The notes beneath the pieces are model-generated. The model was not told the origin of the DNA. It saw only the letters and a program-made list of their open reading frames with translations, and searched no databases. Source: Arthrobacter sp. (GTDB taxonomy: Bacteria > Actinomycetota > Actinomycetes > Actinomycetales > Micrococcaceae). Taken from it: DNA of 64,000 bases. The stretch lies in contig NZ_JAPSHJ010000012.1 in assembly GCF_031179985.1 (NCBI RefSeq), forward strand, positions 44,620 through 108,619. Reading direction: 5' to 3'. The position numbers and the translations under genes are program-made. Positions 56,843-64,000 of the stretch are shown piece by piece. Each line of letters opens with the position of its first letter. The first letter of the stretch is position 1.

Positions 56843-58942
56843 CTAGGCGTGCCCGGCGGCCTGCATTTGACGGAGTTCTTTCTTCAGGTCCCCGACTTCG
56901 TCCCGGATCCGGGCAGCGAGTTCGAACTGCAGTTCTGCTGCGGCAGCATGCATCTGCTCCGTCAGTTGTTCGATCAGGCCAACCAGATCCTCTGCCGGGG
57001 CAGCAGCCAGGCCGTCCGACCTGACGGTCGCCGGACCCTTGCCTGCAGGCTTTCCACGTTTGGCCCCCTTGGCCAGACGGTTGTTGTTCAACAGTTCCTG
57101 GGTGTCGGCGTCTTCCTTGGCAAGCTGGTCAGTAATGTCTGCTATCTTCTTCCGCAGCGGCTGCGGATCGATACCTTTTTCTGTGTTGTACGCCACCTGG
57201 ATTTCCCGGCGCCGGTTGGTTTCGTCGATTGCCTTCGCCATAGAGTCGGTGATGCGGTCCGCATACATGTGGACCTGACCGGAAACGTTACGGGCGGCGC
57301 GCCCGATCGTCTGGATGAGAGACGTGGCAGAGCGAAGGAAGCCTTCCTTGTCCGCGTCCAGGATGCTCACGAGGGACACCTCGGGCAGGTCCAGGCCTTC
57401 GCGCAGGAGGTTGATGCCCACCAGGACGTCGAAACTGCCCATGCGCAACTCCCGCAGCAGCTCCACACGCCGGAGCGTGTCCACATCCGAGTGAAGGTAC
57501 TGGACCTTGACTCCATGACCGAGCAGGTAGTCGGTGAGGTCTTCGGCCATGCGTTTGGTCAGGGTGGTGACCAGGACCCGCTCGTTCTTCTCCACCCGGC
57601 TGTTGATCTCGCCCAGGAGGTCATCGATCTGACCCTTGGTGGGCTTGACGATAACTTCCGGATCGATCAGGCCGGTGGGGCGGATAATCTGCTGCACGTA
57701 GCCGTCGGCTTTGCCGAGTTCGTACTTACCCGGAGTGGCGGAAAGGTAGACGGTCTGGCCGACGCGTTCGAGGAATTCGTCCCATTTCAGCGGCCGGTTG
57801 TCCATTGCGGACGGCAACCGGAAGCCGAAGTCCACCAGGTTCCGCTTGCGAGACATGTCGCCCTCGTACATGGCTCCGATCTGGGGCACGGTGACATGGG
57901 ATTCATCGATCACCAGCAGGAAGTCGTCCGGGAAGTAGTCAAGGAGGCAGTGGGGAGCGGTCCCCCGGGCACGGCCGTCAATATGCGCGGAGTAGTTCTC
58001 GATGCCGTTGCAGAAGCCCATCTGCTGCATCATTTCCAGATCATAAGTGGTCCGCATGCGAAGACGTTGAGCCTCCACGAGCTTATTCTGGCTCTCCAGC
58101 AGTTGCAGGCGTTCCGCGAGTTCGTCTTCGATCCGCTTGATTGCCCGCGCCATCCGCTCAGGCCCCGCTACGTAGTGTGAGGCAGGGAAGACATACATCT
58201 CCTCTTCGTCCCGGATCACCTCTCCGGTCAGCGGATGCAGGGTGTGGATAGCCTCAATCTCATCGCCAAAGAATTCAATCCGGATGGCCAGTTCCTCGTA
58301 CATCGGAATGATCTCCACGGTATCGCCGCGGACCCGGAATGTTCCCCGGTGGAAGTCCATGTCGTTGCGCGCGTACTGCATGGAGACGAATTTCCTGAGC
58401 AAATCGTCGCGGTTCATTTCGGCTCCCCTGCGGAGGGTCACCATTCCCGCGATGTATTCCTCGGGGGTGCCAAGGCCATAAATGCAGGAAACCGTTGCCA
58501 CAACGATCACGTCCCGGCGGGTCAGCAGGGCGTTGGTTGCTGAGTGCCGGAGGCGTTCAACTTCCTCGTTGATGGAAGAGTCCTTCTCGATAAAGGTGTC
58601 CGTCTGCGCCACGTACGCCTCGGGCTGGTAGTAGTCGTAGTAGGAGACGAAATACTCCACAGCATTGTTTGGCAGCAGTTCCCGGAACTCGTTGGCGAGC
58701 TGGGCCGCGAGGGTTTTGTTCTGCACCATGACCAGAGTGGGCCGCTGTACCTGTTCGATGAGCCACGCCGTGGTGGCGCTCTTGCCGGTACCCGTGGCGC
58801 CCAGCAGCACAACGTCCTTCTCCCCGTTCCTGATGCGCTCCGTCAGTTCCGCAATGGCTGCCGGCTGATCACCGGCAGGCTTGAACTCACTGATGACCTC
58901 GAACGGGGCCACGACACGGTTAATTTCCTGCGCAAGACTCAT
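56843..58942 (-). CDS. uvrB: excinuclease ABC subunit B
   Basis: UvrB, 699 residues, verifies damage and loads UvrC. It has the Walker [13 protein letters not shown] near 49, the beta-hairpin tip [15 protein letters not shown], the helicase motif QTIGRAARN and a C-terminal UVR motif for UvrC. ATG 58942 fits a leaderless -10 box. Confidence 0.98.
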   Translation of the reverse strand: MSLAQEINRVVAPFEVISEFKPAGDQPAAIAELTERIRNGEKDVVLLGATGTGKSATTAWLIEQVQRPTLVMVQNKTLAAQLANEFRELLPNNAVEYFVSYYDYYQPEAYVAQTDTFIEKDSSINEEVERLRHSATNALLTRRDVIVVATVSCIYGLGTPEEYIAGMVTLRRGAEMNRDDLLRKFVSMQYARNDMDFHRGTFRVRGDTVEIIPMYEELAIRIEFFGDEIEAIHTLHPLTGEVIRDEEEMYVFPASHYVAGPERMARAIKRIEDELAERLQLLESQNKLVEAQRLRMRTTYDLEMMQQMGFCNGIENYSAHIDGRARGTAPHCLLDYFPDDFLLVIDESHVTVPQIGAMYEGDMSRKRNLVDFGFRLPSAMDNRPLKWDEFLERVGQTVYLSATPGKYELGKADGYVQQIIRPTGLIDPEVIVKPTKGQIDDLLGEINSRVEKNERVLVTTLTKRMAEDLTDYLLGHGVKVQYLHSDVDTLRRVELLRELRMGSFDVLVGINLLREGLDLPEVSLVSILDADKEGFLRSATSLIQTIGRAARNVSGQVHMYADRITDSMAKAIDETNRRREIQVAYNTEKGIDPQPLRKKIADITDQLAKEDADTQELLNNNRLAKGAKRGKPAGKGPATVRSDGLAAAPAEDLVGLIEQLTEQMHAAAAELQFELAARIRDEVGDLKKELRQMQAAGHA

Positions 58943-58948
58943 GGTTCT

Positions 58949-58954
58949 AATCTA
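58949..58954 (-). promoter_or_regulatory. leaderless -10 box of uvrB
   Basis: TAGATT on the minus strand, six bases before ATG 58942. No LexA-like box is seen upstream. Confidence 0.55.
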
Positions 58955-59006
58955 CCGTCGGCCAGGGACATGGGAAGTCCAGCCCAGGACAGGCACTGTC
59001 CGCAAT

Positions 59007-60233
59007 CTAGGTATTCACCCTTGAGGGGTACGACGGCGGCCTCCAGCCGCTGCGCTTAACCCACTGCTCCATCCCCGGGTCTGCGACCTCGGTGAACCAG
59101 GCTTCTTTATCCACTGCATAACCAACCGTCGACGTGTCGTTCGCATGGAGCGCTGCCACCCTGCGCTTCTCGGCACGGTAAGCCTCAAGGGCTGAGGCAT
59201 CTGCTCTGAGCCAGTCGCGGAAACACAGCGCATAGCGCCATCCCGGGGAGCCGACGGCCCGCACGTGAAGGTTCACATCGCGGCCGGGATCAGCGTTGCC
59301 GTGCAATCTTTTCCGCCACTCCGAGGGATGCGGAGTGGATGGCCTGGGGTGGTCGGCCAAGACGCCAGGAAAAGGTGGAAAACCAGCAGCTGCGAGCAGG
59401 GGCGAAATACGGTCGGCGGTTTCCAGATCCTCCACCGCGAGTTGAAGGTCAATGACATCCTTGGCTTCCAGGCCTGGGATGGCAGTGGAACCGACATGGT
59501 CTATGGCCACCACATCATCGGGTGCCGCTGCCTTGATGCGGGCCATCAGCAGGGTAGCCTGCCTGCTCCAGTCCGGATTTGGTGCCACGAGGACGGGTCC
59601 TCCTCTCCGCGGAGCCCGGAGTCCAAGCTCGAGGTTCTCCGCGAAGGGAACCAGTCTGTTCCGCCATAAGCGGTCTACTTGTTGCAGGAGCGCCTCTGGG
59701 GTGCCGGAGTTGTCCAGGACGTCGTCCGCTGCGGCGAGGCGGACTTCCCGGGACGCCTGGGCGGCCATCCGCGCCACTGCATCCTGCTCGCTCATTTGGC
59801 GGTGCTCCATCATCCGGCGGACACGCACGTCGTCGGGTGCATCGACCACAATCACCAGATGGAACGCCGGCCCCTGGCCGCTCTCGACGAGGAGGGGGAT
59901 ATCCTGGACCACCACCGCTCCCGGGGGCGCTGCTGTGGCCATCGCGGCGGCTTGTTCCCTGACAAGGGGATGGACGATGCCGTTCAAGACCGCCAGCTGT
60001 TGCGGGTCGCCGAAGACGACGGCGGCCAGCCTTGCCCTGTCGAGCCGGCCCTCCTCCCCCAGCATTCCGGGGCCGAATGCATCCACCACCCGGGCCAGCC
60101 CCGGTGTTCCGGGTGCGACCACTTCACGGGCCAGCGCATCAGCATCGATGACAACTGCTCCAAGTTCACGCAGCCGTGTTGCCACCAGTGACTTCCCCGA
60201 GGCGATTCCGCCCGTCAATCCAATCTTCAGCAC
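59007..60233 (-). CDS. coaE: dephospho-CoA kinase with C-terminal GrpB/UPF0157 domain
   Basis: The last step of coenzyme A synthesis. The 408-residue protein has the kinase at about 1-195 (P-loop GGIASGKS at 8-15, VDAPDDVRVRRM) and a GrpB/UPF0157 domain at about 225-390 with HVGSTAIPGL. This fusion is the known actinobacterial form, as in M. tuberculosis CoaE. Start GTG 60233, with a leaderless -10 box overlapping that of the divergent yigZ gene. Confidence 0.95.
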   Translation of the reverse strand: MLKIGLTGGIASGKSLVATRLRELGAVVIDADALAREVVAPGTPGLARVVDAFGPGMLGEEGRLDRARLAAVVFGDPQQLAVLNGIVHPLVREQAAAMATAAPPGAVVVQDIPLLVESGQGPAFHLVIVVDAPDDVRVRRMMEHRQMSEQDAVARMAAQASREVRLAAADDVLDNSGTPEALLQQVDRLWRNRLVPFAENLELGLRAPRRGGPVLVAPNPDWSRQATLLMARIKAAAPDDVVAIDHVGSTAIPGLEAKDVIDLQLAVEDLETADRISPLLAAAGFPPFPGVLADHPRPSTPHPSEWRKRLHGNADPGRDVNLHVRAVGSPGWRYALCFRDWLRADASALEAYRAEKRRVAALHANDTSTVGYAVDKEAWFTEVADPGMEQWVKRSGWRPPSYPSRVNT

Positions 60234-60239
60234 TCCACC

Positions 60240-60245
60240 AGACTA
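60240..60245 (-). promoter_or_regulatory. leaderless -10 box of coaE
   Basis: TAGTCT on the minus strand, six bases before GTG 60233. It shares two bases with the divergent -10 box at 60244-60249. Confidence 0.5.
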
Positions 60246-60249
60246 AACT
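60244..60249 (+). promoter_or_regulatory. leaderless -10 box of the IMPACT-family gene
   Basis: TAAACT followed by six bases and GTG 60256. No ribosome site is present. Confidence 0.5.
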
Positions 60250-60255
60250 GATGCG

Positions 60256-60948
60256 GTGCTGAACGACGCTGATCCGGTGGAAAGCAGGGCAACGTCCTAC
60301 ACTACGGTGCCTGCAGGCCGCGATTTCCGCTCCGAGCTTGAAATCCGCCGCTCCCGGTTCATCACTGTTCTTCGCCGCACAGACAGTGAGGACGCCGCCC
60401 GCTCCCTTGTCACAGAACTCCGCAAGGAGTTCCACGATGCCCGGCACCACTGCTCAGCTTTCGTGCTGGGGGCAGACCGCGACGTCCAGCGATCGAATGA
60501 CGACGGCGAGCCCTCCGGATCCGCAGGCCTCCCCATGCTGGAGGCATTGCTGAAACGGGAGACCGCAACGGGCGGTACAGACCTCAGCGATGTAGCCGCC
60601 GTCGTCGTCCGTTATTTCGGCGGTATCCTGCTGGGGACCGGAGGGCTGGTTCGCGCCTATTCTGACTCGGTGTCCACGGCTTTGGACGAGGTTCCGCTGG
60701 TGCGGCGACAAAGGCTTCGGCTCTGCACTGTCGCCGTTGCTCATGCCGAGGCCGGCCGACTGGAAAATGAGCTCCGCACCAGCGGCTATCTCCTGGCACA
60801 GACCAGCTATGAGGCCTCCGCGGCTGTTCTGACACTGGCCCTGGAGGATGATCCCCAGGCGGCTTCTGAAGCAGCAGACCGCATCGCAACCCTTACGTCC
60901 GGCGCGGCCACCGTCGTTCGCGGCGGCACCGAGTGGGTGGATGGATAA
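60256..60948 (+). CDS. YigZ/IMPACT family protein
   Basis: A 230-residue member of UPF0029/IMPACT. It has RSRFITVLRR, the DARHHCSAFV segment, SNDDGEPSGSAGLPML and RYFGGILLGTGGLVRAYSDS, the family core, followed by the C-terminal ferredoxin-like domain (DUF1949 type). The bacterial role is not established; eukaryotic IMPACT regulates translation. It is divergent from coaE with 22 bases between start codons. Confidence 0.93.
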   Translation: MLNDADPVESRATSYTTVPAGRDFRSELEIRRSRFITVLRRTDSEDAARSLVTELRKEFHDARHHCSAFVLGADRDVQRSNDDGEPSGSAGLPMLEALLKRETATGGTDLSDVAAVVVRYFGGILLGTGGLVRAYSDSVSTALDEVPLVRRQRLRLCTVAVAHAEAGRLENELRTSGYLLAQTSYEASAAVLTLALEDDPQAASEAADRIATLTSGAATVVRGGTEWVDG

Positions 60949-60963
60949 CCACAGATACTCAGC

Positions 60964-60992
60964 TTGCTTGTTATTTTCGCCCTGAATAATGT
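60964..60992 (+). promoter_or_regulatory. promoter of the DJ-1/PfpI gene
   Basis: TTGCTT (60964-60969) and TAATGT (60987-60992) are 17 bases apart in an A+T-richer stretch; the leader is about 35 bases. Confidence 0.55.
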
Positions 60993-61034
60993 TGTTCGAG
61001 TAAGGCATTACCCTCACCCATCTGGAGGAGAAAC

Positions 61035-61601
61035 ATGTCAACCCACAACATTTCCGGAAAGAAAGTGGCGTTCCTGCTGACGGACGGAGTGGAGCAGGTC
61101 GAACTCACCAGTCCCTGGAACGCGGTCAAGGAAGCCGGCGGCCTTCCCACCCTCGTTGCTCCCAACAGCGGCTCCCTGCAGGGGTTCCAAGGGACGGAGA
61201 AAGGGGAGACGTTCGACGTCGACGCCACCGTAGCGGAGGCGGACGCGTCGGATTTTGATGCCCTTGTCCTCCCTGGCGGCGTGATCAACGCCGATCACCT
61301 GCGAGTGGACAAGGATGCGCAGGCTTTTGCCCGGAGCTTTTTCGAACAGCACAAGCCGGTTGCAGCGATCTGCCATGGACCGTGGCTCCTCATCGACGCC
61401 GGAGTAGTGCGTGGCCGCAATCTCACCTCGTACCGCAGTCTGCAAACGGACCTGCTAAACGCAGGAGCCGAGTGGGTGGATGAGGAAGTGGTGGTCGACA
61501 ACGGCCTTGTGACGAGCAGGACTCCTGATGACCTGCCGGCGTTCAATGACAAGCTCCTGGAGGAGATCGCCGAAGGAAAGCATTCGGGCCAGACTCTCTG
61601 A
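61035..61601 (+). CDS. DJ-1/PfpI family protein (type 1 glutamine amidotransferase-like)
   Basis: A 188-residue DJ-1/PfpI protein with the conserved glutamate in DGVEQVELTSPW and the nucleophilic cysteine in AICHGPWLL near 115. Members include deglycase-like, glyoxalase-like and stress proteins. GGAGGAG lies seven bases before the ATG at 61035, the strongest ribosome site in the window. Monocistronic with its own promoter and terminator. Confidence 0.92.
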   Translation: MSTHNISGKKVAFLLTDGVEQVELTSPWNAVKEAGGLPTLVAPNSGSLQGFQGTEKGETFDVDATVAEADASDFDALVLPGGVINADHLRVDKDAQAFARSFFEQHKPVAAICHGPWLLIDAGVVRGRNLTSYRSLQTDLLNAGAEWVDEEVVVDNGLVTSRTPDDLPAFNDKLLEEIAEGKHSGQTL

Positions 61602-61619
61602 TCCCTAACTCCAGCGATT

Positions 61620-61664
61620 AACGAAAAGGTGACCGCCCCCAACGGGGACGGCCACCTTTCGTTT
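61620..61664. terminator. bidirectional hairpin terminator between pfpI-like gene and rpsA
   Basis: A 7-bp AACGAAA/TTTCGTT base, a single bulge, then GGTG/CACC and GC-rich pairs with two mismatches to an AAC loop. A U-run follows in both directions (GTTT and, on the minus strand, TTTTCGTT). Confidence 0.78.
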
Positions 61665-61705
61665 GCTGGATCAGCTCACTCTCGTGCGCCGGTCAGCGGG
61701 ACAGA

Positions 61706-63187
61706 CTAGTTGCCAGTGAGCTTCTCGCGCAGTGCTGCGAGAGCCTCATCCGAAGCAAGGGTGCCGGCGTTGTTGTTGTTCTCGGCGGCAGCCGGCTCGG
61801 AGGAGTAGCTCGTGGTGCCTGAGTCACTGTCACCGGACGTTGCAGCTGCAGCGTCGTCAGCGGCGTGCTGGGCAACCTGCTTCTTGTGGGCTTCCCAGCG
61901 GGTCTGGGCGTCAGCGTACTGCTGCTCCCAGGCTGCGCGCTGGTTCTCGTAGCCTTCGAGCCACTCGTTGGACTCCGGGTCGAAGCCCTCCGGGTACTTG
62001 TAGTTGCCCTCTTCGTCGTACTCAGCGGCCATGCCGTAGAGAGCCGGGTCGAATTCGGTGCTCTCGGCGTCAACGCCCTCATTAGCCTGCTTGAGGGAGA
62101 GGGAGATGCGGCGGCGCTCGAGGTCGATGTCGATGACCTTGACGAACAGCTCGTCTCCAACGGAGACAACCTGCTCAGCCAGTTCAACGTGGCGGACTGC
62201 AAGCTCGGAGATGTGGACCAGGCCTTCGATGCCGTCTTCGACGCGAACGAACGCACCGAACGGAACCAGCTTGGTGACCTTACCCGGCACAACCTGCCCA
62301 AGGGCGTGCGTGCGGGCGAAGGTCTGCCACGGGTCTTCCTGCGTAGCCTTGAGCGACAGGGAAACACGCTCGCGGTCCAGGTCGACCTCGAGAACCTCGA
62401 CGGTGACTTCCTGGCCAACTTCGACAACCTCGGACGGGTGGTCGATGTGCTTCCAGGACAGCTCGGAAACGTGAACGAGGCCGTCTACGCCGCCAAGGTC
62501 CACGAATGCACCGAAGTTGACGATGGAGGAAACGACGCCGGGACGGACCTGGCCCTTTTCCAGCTTGTTGAGGAACGTGGAGCGGACCTCGGACTGGGTC
62601 TGCTCGAGCCATGCACGGCGGGAAAGCACAACGTTGTTGCGGTTCTTGTCCAGCTCGATGATCTTGGCTTCGATCTGCTGACCGATGTACGGAGCAAGGT
62701 CGCGCACACGGCGCATCTCGACGAGGGACGCCGGCAGGAAGCCGCGCAGACCGATGTCGAGGATAAGACCACCCTTGACAACCTCGATGACGGTACCGGT
62801 GACGACACCGTCTTCTTCCTTGACCTTCTCGATGTCGCCCCAGGCGCGCTCGTACTGAGCACGCTTCTTGGAGAGGATCAGGCGGCCTTCTTTGTCTTCC
62901 TTGGTGAGCACCAGGGCTTCGACCTGATCGCCAACGGAGACGACGTCTCCCGGATCAACATCGTGCTTGATGGACAGCTCGCGGGAGGGGATGACACCTT
63001 CGGTCTTGTAACCGATGTCGAGCAGAACTTCGTCGCGGTCGACCTTGACGACTGTACCTTCGACGAGGTCTCCGTCGTTGAAGTACTTGATGGTGGCGTC
63101 GACTGCTGCGAGGAAGTCCTCAGCGGTACCGATGTCGTTAATTGCGACTACGGGGGTACCGGGCTTCTCGGTGGAGGTGATGGTCAT
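61706..63187 (-). CDS. rpsA: 30S ribosomal protein S1
   Basis: A 493-residue S1 with four S1 OB-fold repeats (about 40-105, 122-187, 208-276 and 293-362) and an acidic, low-complexity C-terminus. Actinobacterial S1 has four rather than six repeats. GGAG lies eleven bases before ATG 63187. The leader is about 150 bases from a strong promoter. Confidence 0.97.
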   Translation of the reverse strand: MTITSTEKPGTPVVAINDIGTAEDFLAAVDATIKYFNDGDLVEGTVVKVDRDEVLLDIGYKTEGVIPSRELSIKHDVDPGDVVSVGDQVEALVLTKEDKEGRLILSKKRAQYERAWGDIEKVKEEDGVVTGTVIEVVKGGLILDIGLRGFLPASLVEMRRVRDLAPYIGQQIEAKIIELDKNRNNVVLSRRAWLEQTQSEVRSTFLNKLEKGQVRPGVVSSIVNFGAFVDLGGVDGLVHVSELSWKHIDHPSEVVEVGQEVTVEVLEVDLDRERVSLSLKATQEDPWQTFARTHALGQVVPGKVTKLVPFGAFVRVEDGIEGLVHISELAVRHVELAEQVVSVGDELFVKVIDIDLERRRISLSLKQANEGVDAESTEFDPALYGMAAEYDEEGNYKYPEGFDPESNEWLEGYENQRAAWEQQYADAQTRWEAHKKQVAQHAADDAAAATSGDSDSGTTSYSSEPAAAENNNNAGTLASDEALAALREKLTGN

Positions 63188-63342
63188 GTAGTAGGGGCTC
63201 CGTTGTGGATAGTTAGTCGGTCAGGCAAACCGCCAGGCACACGTTATGGAACGCACGACTGGAAGACGGCAGAACACGCGGAACTGCCGGGTCATCCTGA
63301 TTTTGTGGATTCTAGATACGTGCACGTAGTACACGCCCGTTT

Positions 63343-63372
63343 ATTCTAGTCGTACCCGCCAAGCAGGGTCAA
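63343..63372 (-). promoter_or_regulatory. rpsA promoter
   Basis: On the minus strand TTGACC (63372-63367) and TAGAAT (63348-63343) are 18 bases apart, close to the housekeeping consensus and the best promoter in the window. Confidence 0.7.
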
Positions 63373-63384
63373 AAGGGGCTGCTA

Positions 63385-64000
63385 TCAGGACTTGGGCTCC
63401 GGCGCTTGCTCGCGAAGGGCTCTTACGCCTTCCCCTTCCAATGCCCAGGACACTGCAACGCCGAAGACCAACGACCAGAAATAGGGCCCCAAGCCGAACA
63501 TTGACAGATCAGAGACTGCCACGGCGAACGCGATCAGCGGCCCGAGTGTTAAAGGACCTGTGGTGATCCGCTTCAGCGCCATTCCCAAAACGCCAATTAC
63601 TGCCAACCCGGCGATTCCGACCAGCAGTTCCAACGGCAGGACCACGCGGGTTCGGATCCCATCACAGTGAAAACGTCGGCAACAAATGGGAGGGTGGAAC
63701 CGGCCAGGAGACCTATCACGATTGGCTCGGGGATGAGGCGTGCCAGTTGGTTTGCGAGCCCCAGGGCGGTGATAACCACCACTGCGGCGCCGGCAACCAT
63801 TGAAGCCCCGGCGAGTTCAGCGAACGTCAGCCGGCCTTGGAGGGAGACGATGAAGATGAGTACAAAGATGTTCCCGGTCAGGAGGAGCGGCTGTCTGAAC
63901 CGCAGACACAGAACCAGGCCGAGCAGGCAGGGCAGTGTATAGATGGTCATGACCCAAGCAGTCAGCTGCCCGCGTGACAGGTCCAGTTGTTGAGCGCCGG
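63385..64000 (-). pseudogene. BenE-like transporter, internally deleted and frameshifted, cut by the window end
   Basis: Two minus-strand pieces in different frames resemble a BenE benzoate/H+ symporter. The upstream piece (63597 to the edge) carries the N-terminal part with AQQLDLSRGQLTAWV and ASMVAGAAVVVITALG, and the frame is still open at 64000. The other (63385-63645) has the C-terminal helices (LSMFGLGPYFWSLVFGV). They join near 63640 with a frame change and leave about 205 codons inside the window where BenE has about 390, so the middle appears to be missing. A sequencing error could explain the frame change but not the missing length. Confidence 0.62.

Noticed and set aside
61865..63349. 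494-codon plus-strand open frame opposite rpsA
   Set aside because: A shadow of the S1 gene, with repetitive acidic composition mirrored from the repeats.

Overview
This window is chromosomal DNA from a high-G+C actinobacterium, most likely Arthrobacter sensu lato (Micrococcaceae). I base that on codon and base usage, frequent GTG starts, RbpA, WhiA, an OpcA-linked glucose-6-phosphate dehydrogenase, a CoaE-GrpB fusion, and a suf / ctaA-ctaB / pentose phosphate / gap-pgk-tpi-secG / whiA-yvcK-rapZ-uvrC gene order recalled from Mycobacterium and Streptomyces. I see no rRNA or tRNA gene, no insertion sequence, no prophage and no CRISPR array. It is mostly core genome.

Layout. (1) 1-9.8 kb is mixed housekeeping: a TSUP exporter fragment, an ABC ATPase, serB, two SDR enzymes (one is FabG), Hsp20, a DUF3099-zinc protein-SURF1-YbaK series, small unknown genes, an ABC-F ATPase and a GNAT. 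(2) 9.9-14.6 kb is a biotin ECF transporter operon (bioY, ATPase, EcfT) convergent with a thiolase/acyl-CoA ligase pair. (3) 14.7-20.9 kb has a YpfJ-type metallopeptidase, then the minus-strand sufR-B-D-Rieske-C-T operon for iron-sulfur assembly. (4) 21.0-24.9 kb has an ABC-2 exporter with ctaA, convergent with ctaB; the space between ctaA and ctaB is filled by two opposed 32-bp tandem arrays. (5) 25.4-33.7 kb is a plus-strand central carbon operon tkt-tal-pgi-zwf-opcA-pgl. (6) 33.6-43.7 kb, minus strand, is uvrC, rapZ-yvcK-whiA, sodA, gap-pgk, tpiA-secG and rbpA. (7) 43.8-64.0 kb has plsC/HAD, uvrA, a GntR regulator, a methyltransferase, a Ski2-like helicase, GNAT and peptidase-like hydrolase, an MFS carrier, terC, uvrB, coaE, an IMPACT-family gene, a DJ-1/PfpI gene, rpsA and a degraded benE-like transporter.

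How it works together. The pentose phosphate operon, glycolytic triose genes and YvcK serve carbon flow and NADPH supply. Suf, CtaA, CtaB and SURF1 serve iron-sulfur and haem-copper oxidase maturation. UvrA, UvrB and UvrC for excision repair are all here but in separate transcription units.

The most distinctive signals lie in non-coding DNA: the opposed 32-bp arrays, a manganese-type yybP-ykoY riboswitch ahead of terC, a SufR operator candidate, a SigR-type promoter for rbpA, a LexA-like box at uvrA, and ten genes whose start codon follows a TANNNT -10 box by six or seven bases (leaderless transcripts), including uvrA, uvrB, uvrC and the divergent coaE/yigZ pair whose -10 boxes overlap. I found no complete undescribed multi-gene system.
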